NCBI GenBank assembly: GCA_947095535.1
Contig: OX352774.1
Coordinates: 41,308,496 to 41,372,495 of the forward strand
Direction of reading: 5' to 3'
DNA length: 64,000 nucleotides
Source of the DNA: Poecilobothrus nobilitatus
Taxonomy: Eukaryota; Arthropoda; Insecta; Diptera; Dolichopodidae
Below, one piece after another: positions 1 to 13,030 of this stretch (positions are counted from its first letter, which is position 1; every line of letters begins with the position of its first letter). Position numbers and translations under genes: made by a program. The notes under the pieces were generated by a model. The model ran no database searches, was not told where the DNA came from, and saw nothing but the letters and a program-made list of their open reading frames with translations.

Positions 1-732
1 TTTAATAATTTACAATTTTTGTTAAAATTTGAAGTTTTAAAGATTTATATACTAACAGGTTGCAGATTATTAATCACAAAATATTCAATTAAAATAAAAA
101 TCACATTCCCATGTTTCAATTGTCATTTTAATACACTTTTTCTTGTTTATTGCTAATAGTGATACAAAATGAATTCCTTTTTTCTTTACACAATTTTAAT
201 TTTGAATTTGATGCCAAAAAAAATAATTGGGAAAATAATCTAATAATTTAGAAAAAAAAATAAAATTAGGCAAATATAAATATGATTAAAAGTATAATTA
301 AAATTTTTTTAATAGAATTTATTGTCAACTTCTATGAAATTAAACAGTTAAACCAGACTTACAGGTTAAATTTTAAGCTACTATATATTAGGATAGTTTT
401 GAATCATTAATTCCTATACATAATTAAAGATATTTTGAAAGATACTAATTTATATATCATCATATCATGTTTTTTTAACATTATCCTGAATCAAAATGTC
501 TGTTCTTTAATTCTGTTAAAAAAGTCTACTTGGCAAAAGAAAGTATTATAAAAGAAAAAAAAATTTGATCTCAAGATTTTAATTACTTTGGTTTCTTTCT
601 GAGTTCGAAACTATATTTTTAAAGACTTGTCAATGAATAAAACACAAAAATATATATATTTATATGTGTATGTGTATTATTTTTGGTTGAGAGGTTATTA
701 TCAGTTAAATTATCAGAAGTTTTGACTTAGGC
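1..732. other. AT-rich non-coding DNA, nothing recognised
   Basis: No open frame of note on either strand and no recognisable RNA or element. The stretch is A/T homopolymer-rich with short TA microsatellites around 650-675. Confidence 0.6.
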
Positions 733-838
733 AAATTAAACCCGCGGGCTTTAATTCCTTTTGAATTGGAATTAAGACCCACACTATTTTTTGTTATTAA
801 AAGAAGAGAGTAATAGAATATGTTGAGCAAACGGATTA

Positions 839-1512
839 GGAGGGATCTTAGAGTTTTGGATAAAAATTGGGGTATCCTCTTTTTCCAGAATATTTATTAA
901 TATGTATATGTGCGAGATTCTGAATTGGGAGGGATTTGGATAATAATAATAATAGAGTTGGTTAGGATAATACGCCTATATTATTTATGCATATGCAAGT
1001 TTTTAATTAAAAGGATTATATACATGTAAAGAAATTATATTTCTTTAATTTAAATATTCGACGCTATATATACTTCATTAACCTAAATATTTTACGCACT
1101 CTGCCAAACTGACACATGACACATATGGAATGATTGAAATCATGTGGAATAAGAAAGCTGAACAAAATTGAATGAAATCTAATAAAATAAAATTAAAACA
1201 ATATTTAAGTCTATAGGATTAAATAAAGAATTATAAAAGGCAATTAGAAAATTTAAGAATATACTTTAATTGTCGTTTCTTTATTTACAGAGCAACACTT
1301 TGGAGTTTTTATTTTATTTCTAATTCCTGAATAAAAAATTAAAAAGATTGATCCTATATACATATTCTGGATAAAGCGTATAACTCTGATTTTGTAACCA
1401 ACTCTAAAATCTTTTCTAATTCAGAAACTCGCATATGCATACATCTAAATATTCTGTAAAAGCCGTATAATCTTGATTTTGAATTCAATTCTAAAATCCC
1501 TACCAAAATCTC
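839..1512. mobile_element. Non-autonomous element with ~150-bp inverted terminal arms
   Basis: The left arm (about 839-995) and the reverse complement of the right arm (about 1361-1512) align over roughly 150 bases. Both contain, in order, CTTTTTCCAGAATATT or a close variant, a TATG/ATATG block, GCGAG-TTCTGAATT, and AGAGTTGGTTA. The centre is AT-rich with no coding capacity. Fragments resembling the right arm recur at 30145-30190 (AAAAAGCATATAAACCTGAT, then TAACCAACTC) and, more weakly, at 31570-31610 and 41660-41680. That makes this a dispersed family rather than a chance palindrome. The superfamily is unknown and I could not fix the target duplication. Confidence 0.6.
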
Positions 1513-1645
1513 TGAGGCCTTAACAATTAGACAAAAGTCCCAATGAAGTGAGTCAAAAATCTCAATGGGACTTCTGACATGTCACCAAATAAAATCCAGA
1601 CAAATGAAATACAGACTCATGATAGTAACCTTTGTGTTACTCAAT

Positions 1646-1792
1646 GGGCTTTAATTCTTTTTCGAAATGGACTTAAAGCTTACGATCTAGTGGAATTAAG
1701 ACCCGTGGGCTTTAATTCTTTTTTGAAAAGGATTTAAAGCCTGCGGGAGTAAAGTCCAAAAGTTTTGGAATTAAACCCCGCGGGCTTTATTA
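1646..1792. repeat. Cluster of GC-core palindromes (AATTAA..CCCGCGGG..TTTAATT)
   Basis: Palindromic units of the form GGAATTAA-(A/G)-CCCGYGGG-CTTTAATTC occur at 1692-1719 and 1767-1792, with a half unit at 1646-1660 and an isolated unit at 733-756. The GC core stands out because the surrounding DNA is nearly all A/T. A second cluster with the same architecture but different flanks lies at 27381-28091. The function is unknown. Confidence 0.6.
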
Positions 1793-2289
1793 CCTCGGGC
1801 GTTCTGTCACTGCACCTAAATTTAGCATACTTTTTTCAATAAAAACTAACGTTTCTATTCAATTTTTGGGCAGCCAAAATCGAAAACAATCTTCTATATA
1901 AAATAAGGACCGAAAACGCTATAAGCTAAAAACTATGTAGTCTATAGGTAAACAATGGTTCGCATATATGTTTGCAGCAAAAATTTAGTTTATAATAACA
2001 TAATCACCATAAAAAAAACGAAAACGCGATAATTTAAAATTAATTTAATCTAGTAAATGAAATTTACATACTTGTTTTAGAACAGAAAAAAATTTGAAAT
2101 TGATATTAAAAAAACCAGAGTGAATTATTTCTAAAAAAAATAAAGTAGCATGTAAAATCAAAGCTTTTTACTACAACCATTATGAAGATAGTGACGAGTC
2201 AAAATAAATAATGGTTTATTACAATGGTTTATAATAATAAATATTTTAAAATAATGGTATTGTATTACATAATGGTGAATAAAAACATA
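1793..2289. other. AT-rich non-coding DNA, nothing recognised
   Basis: No coding frame, tRNA-like box or terminal repeat was seen here. Confidence 0.5.
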
Positions 2290-3130
2290 AATACAAAAAC
2301 AGTCGGATGGACGGATAGACGGATAGACAGAATGAAACGAATAAGGAAAAATTTTTTTATCTTATTGACGACTCATAAAGCAAAAATAAATAATACTAAT
2401 TTTGTACCAAATAAAGAGATGAAAGGTAATACAAACAACAAGTGATGAAAAAACCAAGCGTTTTCAAAAAAGCACATTTCCAAAATTAGTTTTTGGTAAA
2501 GACTAGTACATAAATATTAAGTGGGTATATTGAATAAAATAAATTTAAAATTGGAAGAAATCGTTAGAGTAATTTGTTAGAGAAATTGGGAAAAATTAAG
2601 TCACATTTTCGTCAATTTTCAGGTTCACCCTATATTATTAAGAAAAATTATTAACACAAACAAAAATATAATGTTGGAGCTTGAATTTTTGTATATAACT
2701 TCAAAACAAATTTGAGAGGTGCCCAAATATTTTCTAAAATGACTCATACTTGTTTCTGAAAATCTAACTTCTCTCAATTTCAAGCTTCTAAGTTATACCG
2801 TTTGAAAAATAGAGGGTGTCCAAATTTTTGCAAAAATTGAGTTTCACATAATGGTACCTGTGTACCTTATATACCTTATAGAACCTGTGTTATAACAATT
2901 TAAAGATAGGACTTTTTCGAACTTTGTCGGGCTGTAGCTCCGTAACGGCTGAGGCTACAGAAAAAAGTTTTTCTACAAAATTAGTTTTTTGGCGATGCCT
3001 ATCCTTAGTTAAAATTTCATTGCTTTATTTCAAACAGTGTAGAAGTTTTGTAAACACCCAGACGAACGGACAGAGTGAAACAAATAAACACAATTTTACA
3101 AAATTTTTTCAAAATGTGCTAAAAAAGTGA
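2290..3130 (+). repeat. Fragments of the hairpin-ended repeat family (interior part)
   Basis: Bases 2549-3075 align with 4680-5500 in the same orientation. Shared blocks are the CCTATATTATTA segment, ATAATGTTGGAGCTT, CTGTAGCTCCGTAACGG, and AGTTAAAATTTCAT. This copy lacks roughly 90 bases present in the other copy near 4860-4940. The end carries an eroded GACGAACGGACAGA where the better copy has (GGAC)n, and a second eroded end of that kind lies at 2300-2345. Small open frames here (2224-2445, 2924-3130) are repeat sequence read as protein, not genes. Confidence 0.65.
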
Positions 3131-4053
3131 AGACTTTAAAAGAGCTGAGGAAAAATGCATGACAGAAATAATTCTTATTTATCTTAATGACTTAATTCAA
3201 AAAACTATCAGTGAGCTCTAAAATTTTAAGTTATTAAGGGTACAAACCAACAAAGCAATTGACCAAGAAATAAAATTTCTGCTACATATTATATACATTA
3301 AAATATTTCATTAGACCGAAAAATTAGATATTAGATTTAAAACTTATTTAAGAATAGATTTCATACATTTGATAAGCATATAATAAATTATTGAAATATA
3401 TAAATGGCGCCATCATTTTTATTTTAAATAATTTAAAAATTCATAATCCTTTAATCTCTTTTTGTATATACAAAATAAAAGATGTTAAATTAAAATAATT
3501 TTAATTTCAATAGCCTCAAAATTTCAACAATATTTTATAATGCAGCAATTTTATCATTATTACTTAGTTTTCAAGTAGGTGGAAATTTATTCAACGTCTT
3601 TTAAAAAGTGTTTTTTGTTTAGTGATTGGATGACTCAACTCCAAGGTTGTGGTTCAATAATAATTAAAGACAAATAATTGAATTGTTAAAATTTCAGTTC
3701 TCTAGTTTATTTCTAGTTTTATTTTTAAGGTTTTTATTTCATCGTTTGTTAAGATTTAAATAAATATATTATTTTAAGAGGCATTTTAAGAGGTAGAAAA
3801 AAAAAATAGGATCGAAACTTGAGGATCATCTAACACATATTTATTAGAGGATCATTTAAAATTAGAGAAAACATACATATTATTATTTTGTTTTCGTATA
3901 AGGAAAAGGCGCTAATGCCAATAATTTGAGACTTTATAATGTTACGTCTTTTTATAAAGAATAATTTAATTATTGAAATAGAATAGACCAGAGTTATTGA
4001 GGTAGAGATGGAGTTGTATAAAAAATATGCTACTTCATAATATGCTTTATTTG
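3131..4053. other. AT-rich non-coding DNA, nothing recognised
   Basis: No supported gene or element. The stretch is low-complexity A/T with scattered short homopolymers. Confidence 0.5.
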
Positions 4054-5632
4054 AAAACGAGGAAGAATACAGTTGCCTTTGTCAACTCTTAGATACCCGT
4101 ACGAACCGTTAGTATGTTCACAGCCTGTCACTCTGCTTACAATATTATTTTTTTAATATTTTAGTATTTTAAAATAATTTGGGTGAATTTTATAATTTCT
4201 AGAACTATGGGTTGTACATATATTCAAAATATATGTTTATATGTACATTCTTCAAAAGCAGATTCTAACCTTTCACAGAACGATTATCAATCCAAAACTT
4301 TTTCAAATATTCTATAGTACCATTTAATACTAAGCGGTAAATGTATATTAAATTTACTAAGTACAAAACAGTAAATATAATTTTAAATATTATATTATAT
4401 TATATTTAAATATTCCATTGACAGAATAATTTCTTATAAGTACAATAAAATACATATATGTATGTAAATACGGCGCTATATAATATACATCTATACTCTT
4501 ATCATTCATTCACTAGTGACATATACGATATGTAAATAAACATGATATTATATAAGTATGTATATATATCAATATCATATAAATAAAAATTCTTCAAGCA
4601 ACCGTTATGTTGTTTATTTAATTACATTTTTTTGTACTACGCATTATATCCTCAACAATTTCAAATTATCGAGTAAAACAAAATGGAAAAAATTCGTTAA
4701 AGAAATTTGTTAGAAAATTTGAAAAAATCAAGTAACACTTTCGTCAATTATAAAGTAACCCTATATTATTAAAAAAAGTTGTTAACAGAAATAAAAGTAT
4801 AATGTTGGAGCTTTAATTTTTGTGTATTACTTCAAAAAAATTTTAACAGGTGTTCAAGTTACAGGTGTTTAAAAATAGGAAATTTTCAGTTTTTGACCCC
4901 TTACAGCTCCTAAACGGGGGGCGATACAAAAAAAATTTCTGAAATGACTCATACTAATTTTCAAAGATCTAACTTCTGTCAAAATTTCAAGTTTCCAACT
5001 TTAACCGTTTAGAAAATGAAAGGGTTAAAGGATTTTGCAAAATTTGAGTTTCGCATAACGGTAAATTAAGACACCGTATGCCACAAATATATATTTATTG
5101 TATATATACTTTTAAACCTAATAAAAGTAGTAATCGTTTGGCGTTTTCAAAATGAAGATATACCTTATACAACTTGTGCTATAACAATTTAAATATAGAG
5201 CTTTTTTGAACCTTTGGGGAGCTGTAGCTCCGTAACGGGTGGGGCTACAAAAAAAAGTTATTAAAAATAAAATTAATATTTTTGTGAAATCTATCAGTAG
5301 TTAAAATTTCATAGCTCTATTGCAAAAAAAATGTGGGGATCTAAAAGTTAGGTGTTCGAGAGCTACCCTAAGGCTTGGTCCAAACTCAACCAAAAAAAAT
5401 AGGGAACCTACAAATTACTCCCAAAATATTTTGTGTAAATTTCAAGATTCTAGCTTTCTTAGTTTTTGAGTTAGCGTGCTGACGGACGGACGGACGGACA
5501 TGGCTCAAAAGTCTTAGAATTTTTTTCTGATCCGATCCATACCTTTGAAGGTATATCTAGCTCGCTTATTTCGAGGTGTTACAAACGGAGGAGTAATTTT
5601 ATTATACCCGATCCTATCGTACGGGTATAAAA
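4054..5632 (+). mobile_element. Helentron-associated-like (HINE/DINE-type) non-autonomous element, + copy
   Basis: The 5' end reads AACGAGGAAGAATACAGT, then GTCAACTCTTAGATACCCGT, then ACGAAC. The same end appears in reverse at 13288-13346. The 3' end has a (GGAC)n run at about 5479-5500, then GATCCGATCCATACCTTTGA and TATATCTAGCTCG, and finishes in a hairpin at 5603-5629 (TATACCCG...CGGGTATA) followed by AAAA. The 5' ATACCCGTACG is repeated inverted in the 3' hairpin as CGTACGGGTAT. Sub-terminal inverted repeats, a variable interior and a terminal stem-loop match the published architecture of Helentron-associated elements, but no Rep/helicase code is present and the assignment is inferred. Confidence 0.55.
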
Positions 5633-6940
5633 ATTACATATATATATAAGGTGGAAATTCAATTCACAAAATATTTTCTAATCACACCAAAACATCAGAC
5701 CTAGGGATACAAAAAAAATATATTTAAAAATTAAAAATAAATTAAAATTATCTGTGATATAATTTAGATAAAATGTTAATTTTTAATTAAAATAAAAAAA
5801 AATAAAATAAAAAAGAAACAATAAAGAATAAATTGAATAAATTAATGTTAACGCCCGTTTTATTATTATTAAACATTTTTCAATTGATTGCCAAAAACTT
5901 TCTTTTATTTTATAGAAAAGAAAAACTTAAAATTTTAAAAATAATTTTTCATTTTATGAATAATTTGCCAAAAACCAACGTTTATTAGGTCAACAGGTTT
6001 TTATATAGGTAATATTTTTAAAAAGAAATGGGCACTAAATTTAAAAATCATTGAACATATGGTGTATAATAAAAATATACGATAGACAAATAATAGTCAA
6101 ATCATTTTTTATGAGTTTCCGTTTTGTGTATAAACAGTCACACATATGTATATAAAAATTTAACAAAACTCTTTAAAAACAAAAATGATTTCAAATTTAA
6201 AATATTGATTTGTATTTCAGAACAAAAATACAGACTGAAAAATTTTTTTAACTCTTAAACTCTATACGAAAAATAAATAACATCTTAAGAATTACAACTT
6301 TTCCAGTTCTAAAACTGTTACTATATAAAAATTGTTGTACTTATAATGAAAGTTTAGAAAAATCGTTCTTAGTTACAGGCATGTATCTTAGAATTAAAAA
6401 GTATATTACACATGGCAATGATAAAATGATATTGGTGGTTTAAAAGTTTGATAGTGTACTATCAATCAATAGTACACTTGCCAAAAGTGTACTATTTAAG
6501 TTAGAAGAGTAGAACACGGTTTTTCTTACTCTCTATTCTTTTTTCTAATATAATAACTGAAAATTATTTTTACGATTAAATGATTTTTTTTTTTTTTGAT
6601 TTTCTATTTTCTGTAACAGGTAATATATGTAACAGGCAAAACCTATTATTGACTATTAAATTTGGCACTTCACAGAATTGTTAACATTTTTGCTGAACAC
6701 GTATAACAATTTTTGTAGCTTTAATATTCTAAGTGAAGCGCACTTAGGATATTTTTGTTAAAAAAAAACACGCCTTTAAAATAGCTTATGCAGCATTTAG
6801 GATTTTGTGCAAAATTGCATTGCATTGGTGAGCATTTTACTACCGAAATGGAATCAAAACTTTTTCTAAAACATTTAAACTTATATAGCGTAAATTTAAA
6901 TTTAATACCTATTTTATATGTTTTTATCCACTAGCATTAC
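5633..6940. other. Non-coding, with a small palindrome pair
   Basis: No gene was seen. At 6446-6490 the 9-mer GTGTACTAT and its complement ATAGTACAC alternate three times within about 45 bases, giving overlapping short hairpins. The rest is AT-rich and unremarkable. Confidence 0.5.
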
Positions 6941-7083
6941 ACAGCCTTTCTTTTTCAAGCGTAGCTGTAAATGCCGTTAGGGGGAATTATTCGTATGATG
7001 TATGTGGGATTCGAAAGCGCACACTACCTCGGTTTGTACATCGTATCTCATACGCTCTTATCCACTAGGCTAGCGCGGCCTCC
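6941..7083 (-). mobile_element. tRNA-related SINE, truncated
   Basis: Read on the minus strand it begins with a tRNA-like head: CTAGCCTAGTGGATAAGAGC (box A) and TTTCGAATCCC (degraded box B). Then comes a family body containing a TTCCCCCTAACG block and GCATTTACAGCTACGC. It aligns with the copies at 7964-8147 and 13728-13922 but stops short of their 3' tail. It has no acceptor-stem pairing, so it is not a functional tRNA. Confidence 0.75.
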
Positions 7084-7963
7084 GTTTGAAAGTTATTATT
7101 TGTCGCAAATAAAAAAAATACTAATCGATAAAAATTAACCTCAGAGTTTTCCTATTTTCTAAGTGGAAATAAGAACTTATATGAACTAATCAAATGTGCA
7201 AATCTTTAAGAGTATTATAGGTGTAAAATAAATCTTTGCTATATACAATAAATTCATATTATGAATGGAATAATAGATTATAATTACACTTTAAAATTAA
7301 AACCAATTCAACAATGTAAAATTTTTTCATACAATATACTACTTATTATATAAACATCAAACATGACGTACCCTTGAATTGAAATTCTAATTTCATACAA
7401 TCATATGTAAACAGTTTTTTATTTTTCTTTTAAAATTAATTTAAAAAAAAAAAATTATTAATAGATTTCATAAAATTGCTATAAAAACTTAATAATGTGT
7501 ATTTAATAAACATTAATTTATTAATGTATTGCATATATACATACATTTATTGATTACTTCAATCTTAAACTATGCAAGATTTAACGTATTTTATAAATAT
7601 CATAATGAAAATGATTAAAATAAATGATTTAAAGAACAATTAATTATTTACATTGAAGTCACGATATTTGTTTTTTTTTATTATAGCGACTCATTTGAAA
7701 ATATTTTCTATAGTTAATTCATATTAAAAAAATCGACCATATTGTATTTTTAAAAGTGCACATTTCTAAAATATTGCTATATAATTATTATAAGTTTTTA
7801 GCTATTAAATCACAATTTAAGGAAAAATAAGAGTTGAAACTACAAAGTAAAATTCTAAATTTAACTGCTGTAAAATTAATTAACATATAATTAATAATAG
7901 GATTTAAATTAAAATCTGTCAAAATGTCGACTCTTCTTAGTTAAGAAAAGCATAGCAGGTTTT
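7084..7963. other. AT-rich non-coding DNA, nothing recognised
   Basis: No coding frame or repeat signature was recognised between the two SINE copies. Confidence 0.5.
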
Positions 7964-8147
7964 TGTTTTCTGCCACATAAATGTGACAAGGAAACTACAC
8001 ATAGCCTTTTCTTTTCAGGCGTGGCTATAAATGTCGTAACGGGGAATTATTCTTAAGACGTGTACAGGAGATTCTAATCCACATTCCCTCGGTGTGTACA
8101 ACCTATTTCATACATTCTTACCAACTAGACCACTGAAGCCCCTGCAT
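7964..8147 (-). mobile_element. tRNA-related SINE, near full-length but diverged
   Basis: On the minus strand the order is a head with GTCTAGTTGGTAAGAATG (weakened box A) and GGATTAGAATCTCC (weakened box B), a body with the CCCCGTTACGACATTTATAG block, and a 3' part with AGGCTATGTGTAGTTTCC, CACATTTATGTGGCA and an A-rich end. This is the same family as 13728-13922, which is better preserved. Both promoter boxes have mutations. Confidence 0.75.
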
Positions 8148-11100
8148 AGCAGTTGTTTTAAAATAAAATAATTAACTTTAATTTTTCTCATCTTTAACCA
8201 AAAATTTCAGAGATTTTAAACTTTCAAGTGAATATAAATTAAAAACTTTCCATTTTAAACCTCTTAAAAATTTTAAACGGAAAAAGTTTTTACATTTTAT
8301 TTTAGCTTTACGCGTTTAAAAGTTTTGCACGCTTCATTTTAGTTATTTTTTAGAAATATTTGTTTAAAATAATGGTAAATTTATATTATGTCTTATTAAT
8401 TGCTTAACGTTTTTTAATTAAAAAAACTATACACTAGAAATTATTTGTCCTACAACAGTTTAGATTTATAAGGCATATAAAAATTTTAACAAAATATATA
8501 CATACTAATATAATTAATTAATACTAATTCTAATTATATTTTTAACTCATATATGCCATTCCGAATTCCTCCAATAAGTAATTTGAACAGCCCTTCATTC
8601 TCAGATGATTTTTAGCACAGTTTTCAAAAAAATTTTTGGAAAATTTGTCTCTTATAGTTTTCCTATAGTTTTTGTTCGTTGATCAGTTCCTCTGCTTACA
8701 AAACTTCTACACTCTTTAGGTTCTGCTTAATATTTTATCAGTAAAAAATGACTGAATGTTTTTTTTTTCCTTCATAAATTAACATAAAAAATTACACAAT
8801 TTTTTGGAATTTCGTCAAATATTCGTAAGATTTCTAAATAAAATCTTAAAATTTTAAGAGGAAAAATTTTTTCAGAATTAGTATAGATTAATAATTACCA
8901 GAGAAAATATTTTTGTTCTGTTTAAAGCCAATTAAGAGTCAAAAACTTGAAATTACCTATTATCAGACATCTGTAACTTAAGAACCTGTACAATTTTTTC
9001 AAAATAAAACCCTAAAATTAAAGATTCAATATTATAATTTTACATGTCTTAATGTTTTATAATGTGTTTATAAAATTCTAAGAAAACTTAAGTTATAATT
9101 CTGAACATAGGTGTCAGTCATAATTCTAAACTGTTCTGTCTTGTTTATTTTATGTTGATGTAGAATAAGAATGGAGATAAATTTTTTTCAGTATATAAAT
9201 TGAGTATGTATTTAAAATATTTAATTCAACATTTTAGAAAATTAAAACTACTTATAAAATTTAATTCTAAAAAGTTAACTTTTAAAACATCTTAAGCTTT
9301 TTCGTTATTATACGTCATTTATTTTTAAATAATCTTTGCTTTTATCTTATTAAAAATTTTAAATTTAAAATTTTTTAATTGTATTTTTAACATTTGTTTA
9401 GAAAAAAGTTTAAATTGAATTAAAAGATAATATTAAGAGGAAATAAAACAAAAAAAAAAAATTATCAGTTTTATTTGATTAAAATCAATATTCAAAATTG
9501 ACTGACGTATAAAAAATCATAAATTTTTCAAGAGTTTTTAAATTCTTAACTCTCAAGAGGTTCATTTCGTCCCATTTTAATTTGGAAAAATAAAATAACG
9601 TAATTTTATGTACTTGAGATTTTTGCAAAATTAATTGAACCAAGGCCAGATCATGAAACATATTTTTCTTTTTCTTTCATTATTATTTCCTTTTATTTTT
9701 TATCTTGTGATTTTTTGTAGTGGTTTAAATTATTAATTTTAATACAATTAGAGGCATTTTAATTTAATGTAGACTCATGCTAATTGAAAATTCAATTGAA
9801 TAATTGCAAGTAACTAGAAATCCTTAAAATCCAACCGGTTAGTTAGATAGTTAATGTTCCGTTAATTAATGGAAAAATAATTTTGTTATTTTAAAATATT
9901 TTCTCCATATTTACACTTTGAAGAAGTAAATTGTAACAACAAATCTATTTATAATAGCCGCTCAATACTAAATTATTATAGATTTGGTAGATTTTTTAAA
10001 AGTAAGAAACTTAACCTGATCATTTTGGCAAAACATTTTATGTTTCATTTTGAATAATTAATAGAATAAACTTTCAAACGAGTGACAATTACAACTTAAT
10101 GTCTGAAGGATTCATTATATTTACTAAAGCCTTTGAATAGTTATTGGCTATTTAGATCTTTTAGATATTTCAGCCTATAAGTCGAATGTTCTGATTTTCG
10201 TCATGGTGCCTAATATAAGAAAAGGTATAGTTTAAATTTAATACATTTTCAATTGTGATGTTGTTTATCATTTATTCCTTGCACACCATGCCTTTGTTTT
10301 ATGGTACGATTTAGAGTCTTGTTTCTTTGAAAATAATCAAAAGCGCAATGTCTTCCGCATATTTTTCGACTTCAATTCAAGATGATTCTTTCTACTTTAT
10401 TTTATATGAGTTTCATTTTGAAGCTATTTAATTAATTTCTAATAACTATGTGTGTAGGTGTCTTGCAATAATATTTAGATATAAATATAATACTATAATA
10501 TTTAATACTATCTGACTCATGATATAGTTAAAGTGGTTAATTTGTCTGCCTTTTAATATTGGGTTCAAACAACGGTCAGCTCATATAAAACAGAAGTAAT
10601 TGAATATTTCTTATAATAATAATAATTATATGCGGCTACAGTGGAGTTGCCTTTGCTTACCTCATACAGGAAGTTTCTATATATATATATCTTTGTATAG
10701 CAATAGTAATAATAATAATAATAATTAATGCTAATATTAATATAGTAAACAGTGAAGCTGCCTTACTTCAGAACTGCATTACCTCAAGCAGGAAGGGGTA
10801 CCATACTACTGCAAGTTGTAACTGTTGATGGCTTTTACCCTAATAGCAAAATAGTAATAATAATTGGCAAATTCATTTTTCGCTTATTGTCTCACACTTT
10901 AATTTACAGTTTCTGAATCCTTATCCTTCTCTTTCATATCCCTATAGCTAATATACTTGTACTGCACTAACAGTTTCGGGTTCATTCCATTATATTGACT
11001 GAAAGGAGAGGTGGGTCTAGTAAGTTAAAATCTAACACTACCAACAGACCATTCTCGGTGTTTTTGGAAGATTCCTACATCTGTTAGGGGAAAAAAAGTT

Positions 11101-11235
11101 AATTTTTACATAAATCCAATGTAAATATTTTTTTCTTTTTATTAAACGAAGTTCATGTTTTGAACAACAATCAATAAAGTGTCCAATAATTACGATTCAA
11201 TTTAACTTTTAAATTAAAATAATATACGTACTTTT
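8148..11235. other. Long AT-rich non-coding stretch with an (AAT)n microsatellite
   Basis: I found no gene or mobile element here. An (AAT)n microsatellite lies near 10700-10728 and other short AT repeats are scattered. A relic too decayed to see by eye cannot be excluded. Confidence 0.5.
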
Positions 11236-11640
11236 TTATACCCGTATGAACTATGTTCAAGGGTATAATAAATTTGCCATTACGTTTGTGACACCTTAAA
11301 GGAGTCGAGCTAGATATAGTGTCAAAGGTATGGATCGGCTCAGAATCGAATTCTGAGTCGATTAAGCCATGTACGTCCGTCCGTCCGTCCGTCCGCACGA
11401 TAACTCAAAAAATAAAGGAGCTAGGGGACTGAAATTTTTTTTACGTCACTTTTGCAAAATTGTTAGTTTTGTTATTTAAATCCAACATTTTCGGTCGGCG
11501 GGTTCGAGTAGCTGCTATACAACTTCTATCTTTATATAGAAATAACTCAGTATCTATTCAAGCTAGGTTTCTGAAATTTTGCAAATGATGATCAAGTTTT
11601 ATGGCAACAACTTCTGTAAAATTTGGTTGTACTGGTGCAG

Positions 11641-12142
11641 CGGGTTCGGGTAGCTGTCATACAACTTCTCCGTTTAAATGACAATAACTCAGTGTTTATT
11701 GAAGCTAGGAATCTGAAATTTAGTAAAGAGGTGTCAAGTTACATGCCAACAACTTTTGTAAAATTTGGTTGGTCTAGAGCAGCCGGTTCAGACTTCTTGC
11801 ACCTCTTGGAACCTAATGAAGCTAGGCGTCTGAAATTTTGCAAATGATGATCAAGTTTTATGGCAACAACTTTTGTAAAATTTGGTTGTGGTGGTGCGGC
11901 GGGTTCGGGTAGCTGCCATACAACTTATCCGGTTAAATGAGAATAACTCAGTGTTTATTGAAGCTAGGAATCTGAAATTTAGTAAAGAAGTGTCGAGTTA
12001 TATGCCAACAACTTTTGTAAAATTTGTTTGGCCTAGAACAGCCGGTTCAGGCTTCTTGCACCTCTTGGAAGTTAATAAAGCTAGGCGTCTGAAATCTTGC
12101 AAATGATGATCAAGTTTTATGGCAACAACTTCTACAAAATTA
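11641..12142. repeat. Two tandem units of 259 bp
   Basis: CGGGTTCGGGTAGCTG starts at 11641 and again at 11900, a period of 259 bases. The units stay alike through AGAATAACTCAGTGTTTATT-type blocks, GCCAACAACTTTTGTAAAAT and GCAGCCGGTTCA. They lie inside the element at 11236-13346. Each unit happens to be open in one frame for about 74 codons, which explains two near-identical predicted peptides. Confidence 0.8.
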
Positions 12143-13030
12143 GAACTAGGAGGCTGAAAATTTTTTTACGTCACTTTTGTAAAATTGTTAGTTTTGCTAT
12201 TTAACTCCAGCATTTTCTGTCCCCGGGTTCGGGTAGCTGCCATACAACGTCTTTCTTTAAATAGAAATAACCCAGTGTCTGTTCAATCTAGGTATCTGAA
12301 ATTTTGCGAATGATGATCAAGTTTTATGGCAACAACTTCTGCAAAATTTGGTTGTGGTGGTGTGACGGGTTCGGGTAGCTGCCATACAAAATCTCTTTTT
12401 AAATGAAAGAACTCAGTGTCCGTCCGCACTATAATTCAAAAAATAGAGGAGCTAGGAGGCTTAAAATTTTTTTACGTTACTTTTGTAAAATTGTTAGTTT
12501 TGCTATTTAACTCCAGCATTTTCGTCCGCCGGGTTCGAGTAGCTGCCATACAACGTCTTTCTTTAAATGGAAATAACCCAGTGTCTGTTCAATCTAGGTA
12601 TCTGCAATTTTGCGAATGATGATCAAGTTTTATGGCAACAACTTCTGCAAAATTTGGTTGTGGTGGTGCGACGGGTTCGGGTAGCTGCCATACAACTTCT
12701 CTTTTTAAATGAAAATAACTCAGTGTCCGTCCGCACGATAACTCAAAAAATAAAGGAGTTAGGAGGCTGCAATTTTTTTTACGTCACTTTTACAAAATTG
12801 TTAGTTTTGCTATTTAACTCCAGCATTTTCGGCCGCCGGGTTCGAGTAGCTGCCATACAACTTCTTTCTTTAAATGGAAATAACCCAGTGTCTATTCAAT
12901 CTAGGTATCTGAACTTTTGCAAATGATGATCGAGTTTTATGGCAACAACTTCTGTAAAATTTTGTTGTGATGATATGACAGGTTCGGATAGTTGCCATAC
13001 AACTTCTCTTTTTAAATGAAAATAACTCAG
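12142..13030. repeat. About three tandem units of ~307 bp
   Basis: GTCCGTCCGCAC occurs at 12418 and 12725, 307 bases apart. The blocks CTAGGAGGCT, TTTGCTATTTAACTCCAGCA and TGGCAACAACTTCTGC recur with the same spacing back to about 12142. This period is distinct from the 259-bp units just upstream, although the two share sub-blocks. That points to stepwise interior amplification of the element. Confidence 0.7.

Noticed and set aside
11171..12926. Near-identical small proteins at 11171-11398 -, 11623-11847 +, 11882-12106 +, 12567-12926 +
   Set aside because: They are translations of repeat units; both strands are open and the similarity follows from DNA repetition at a 259 or 307 bp period rather than protein constraint.
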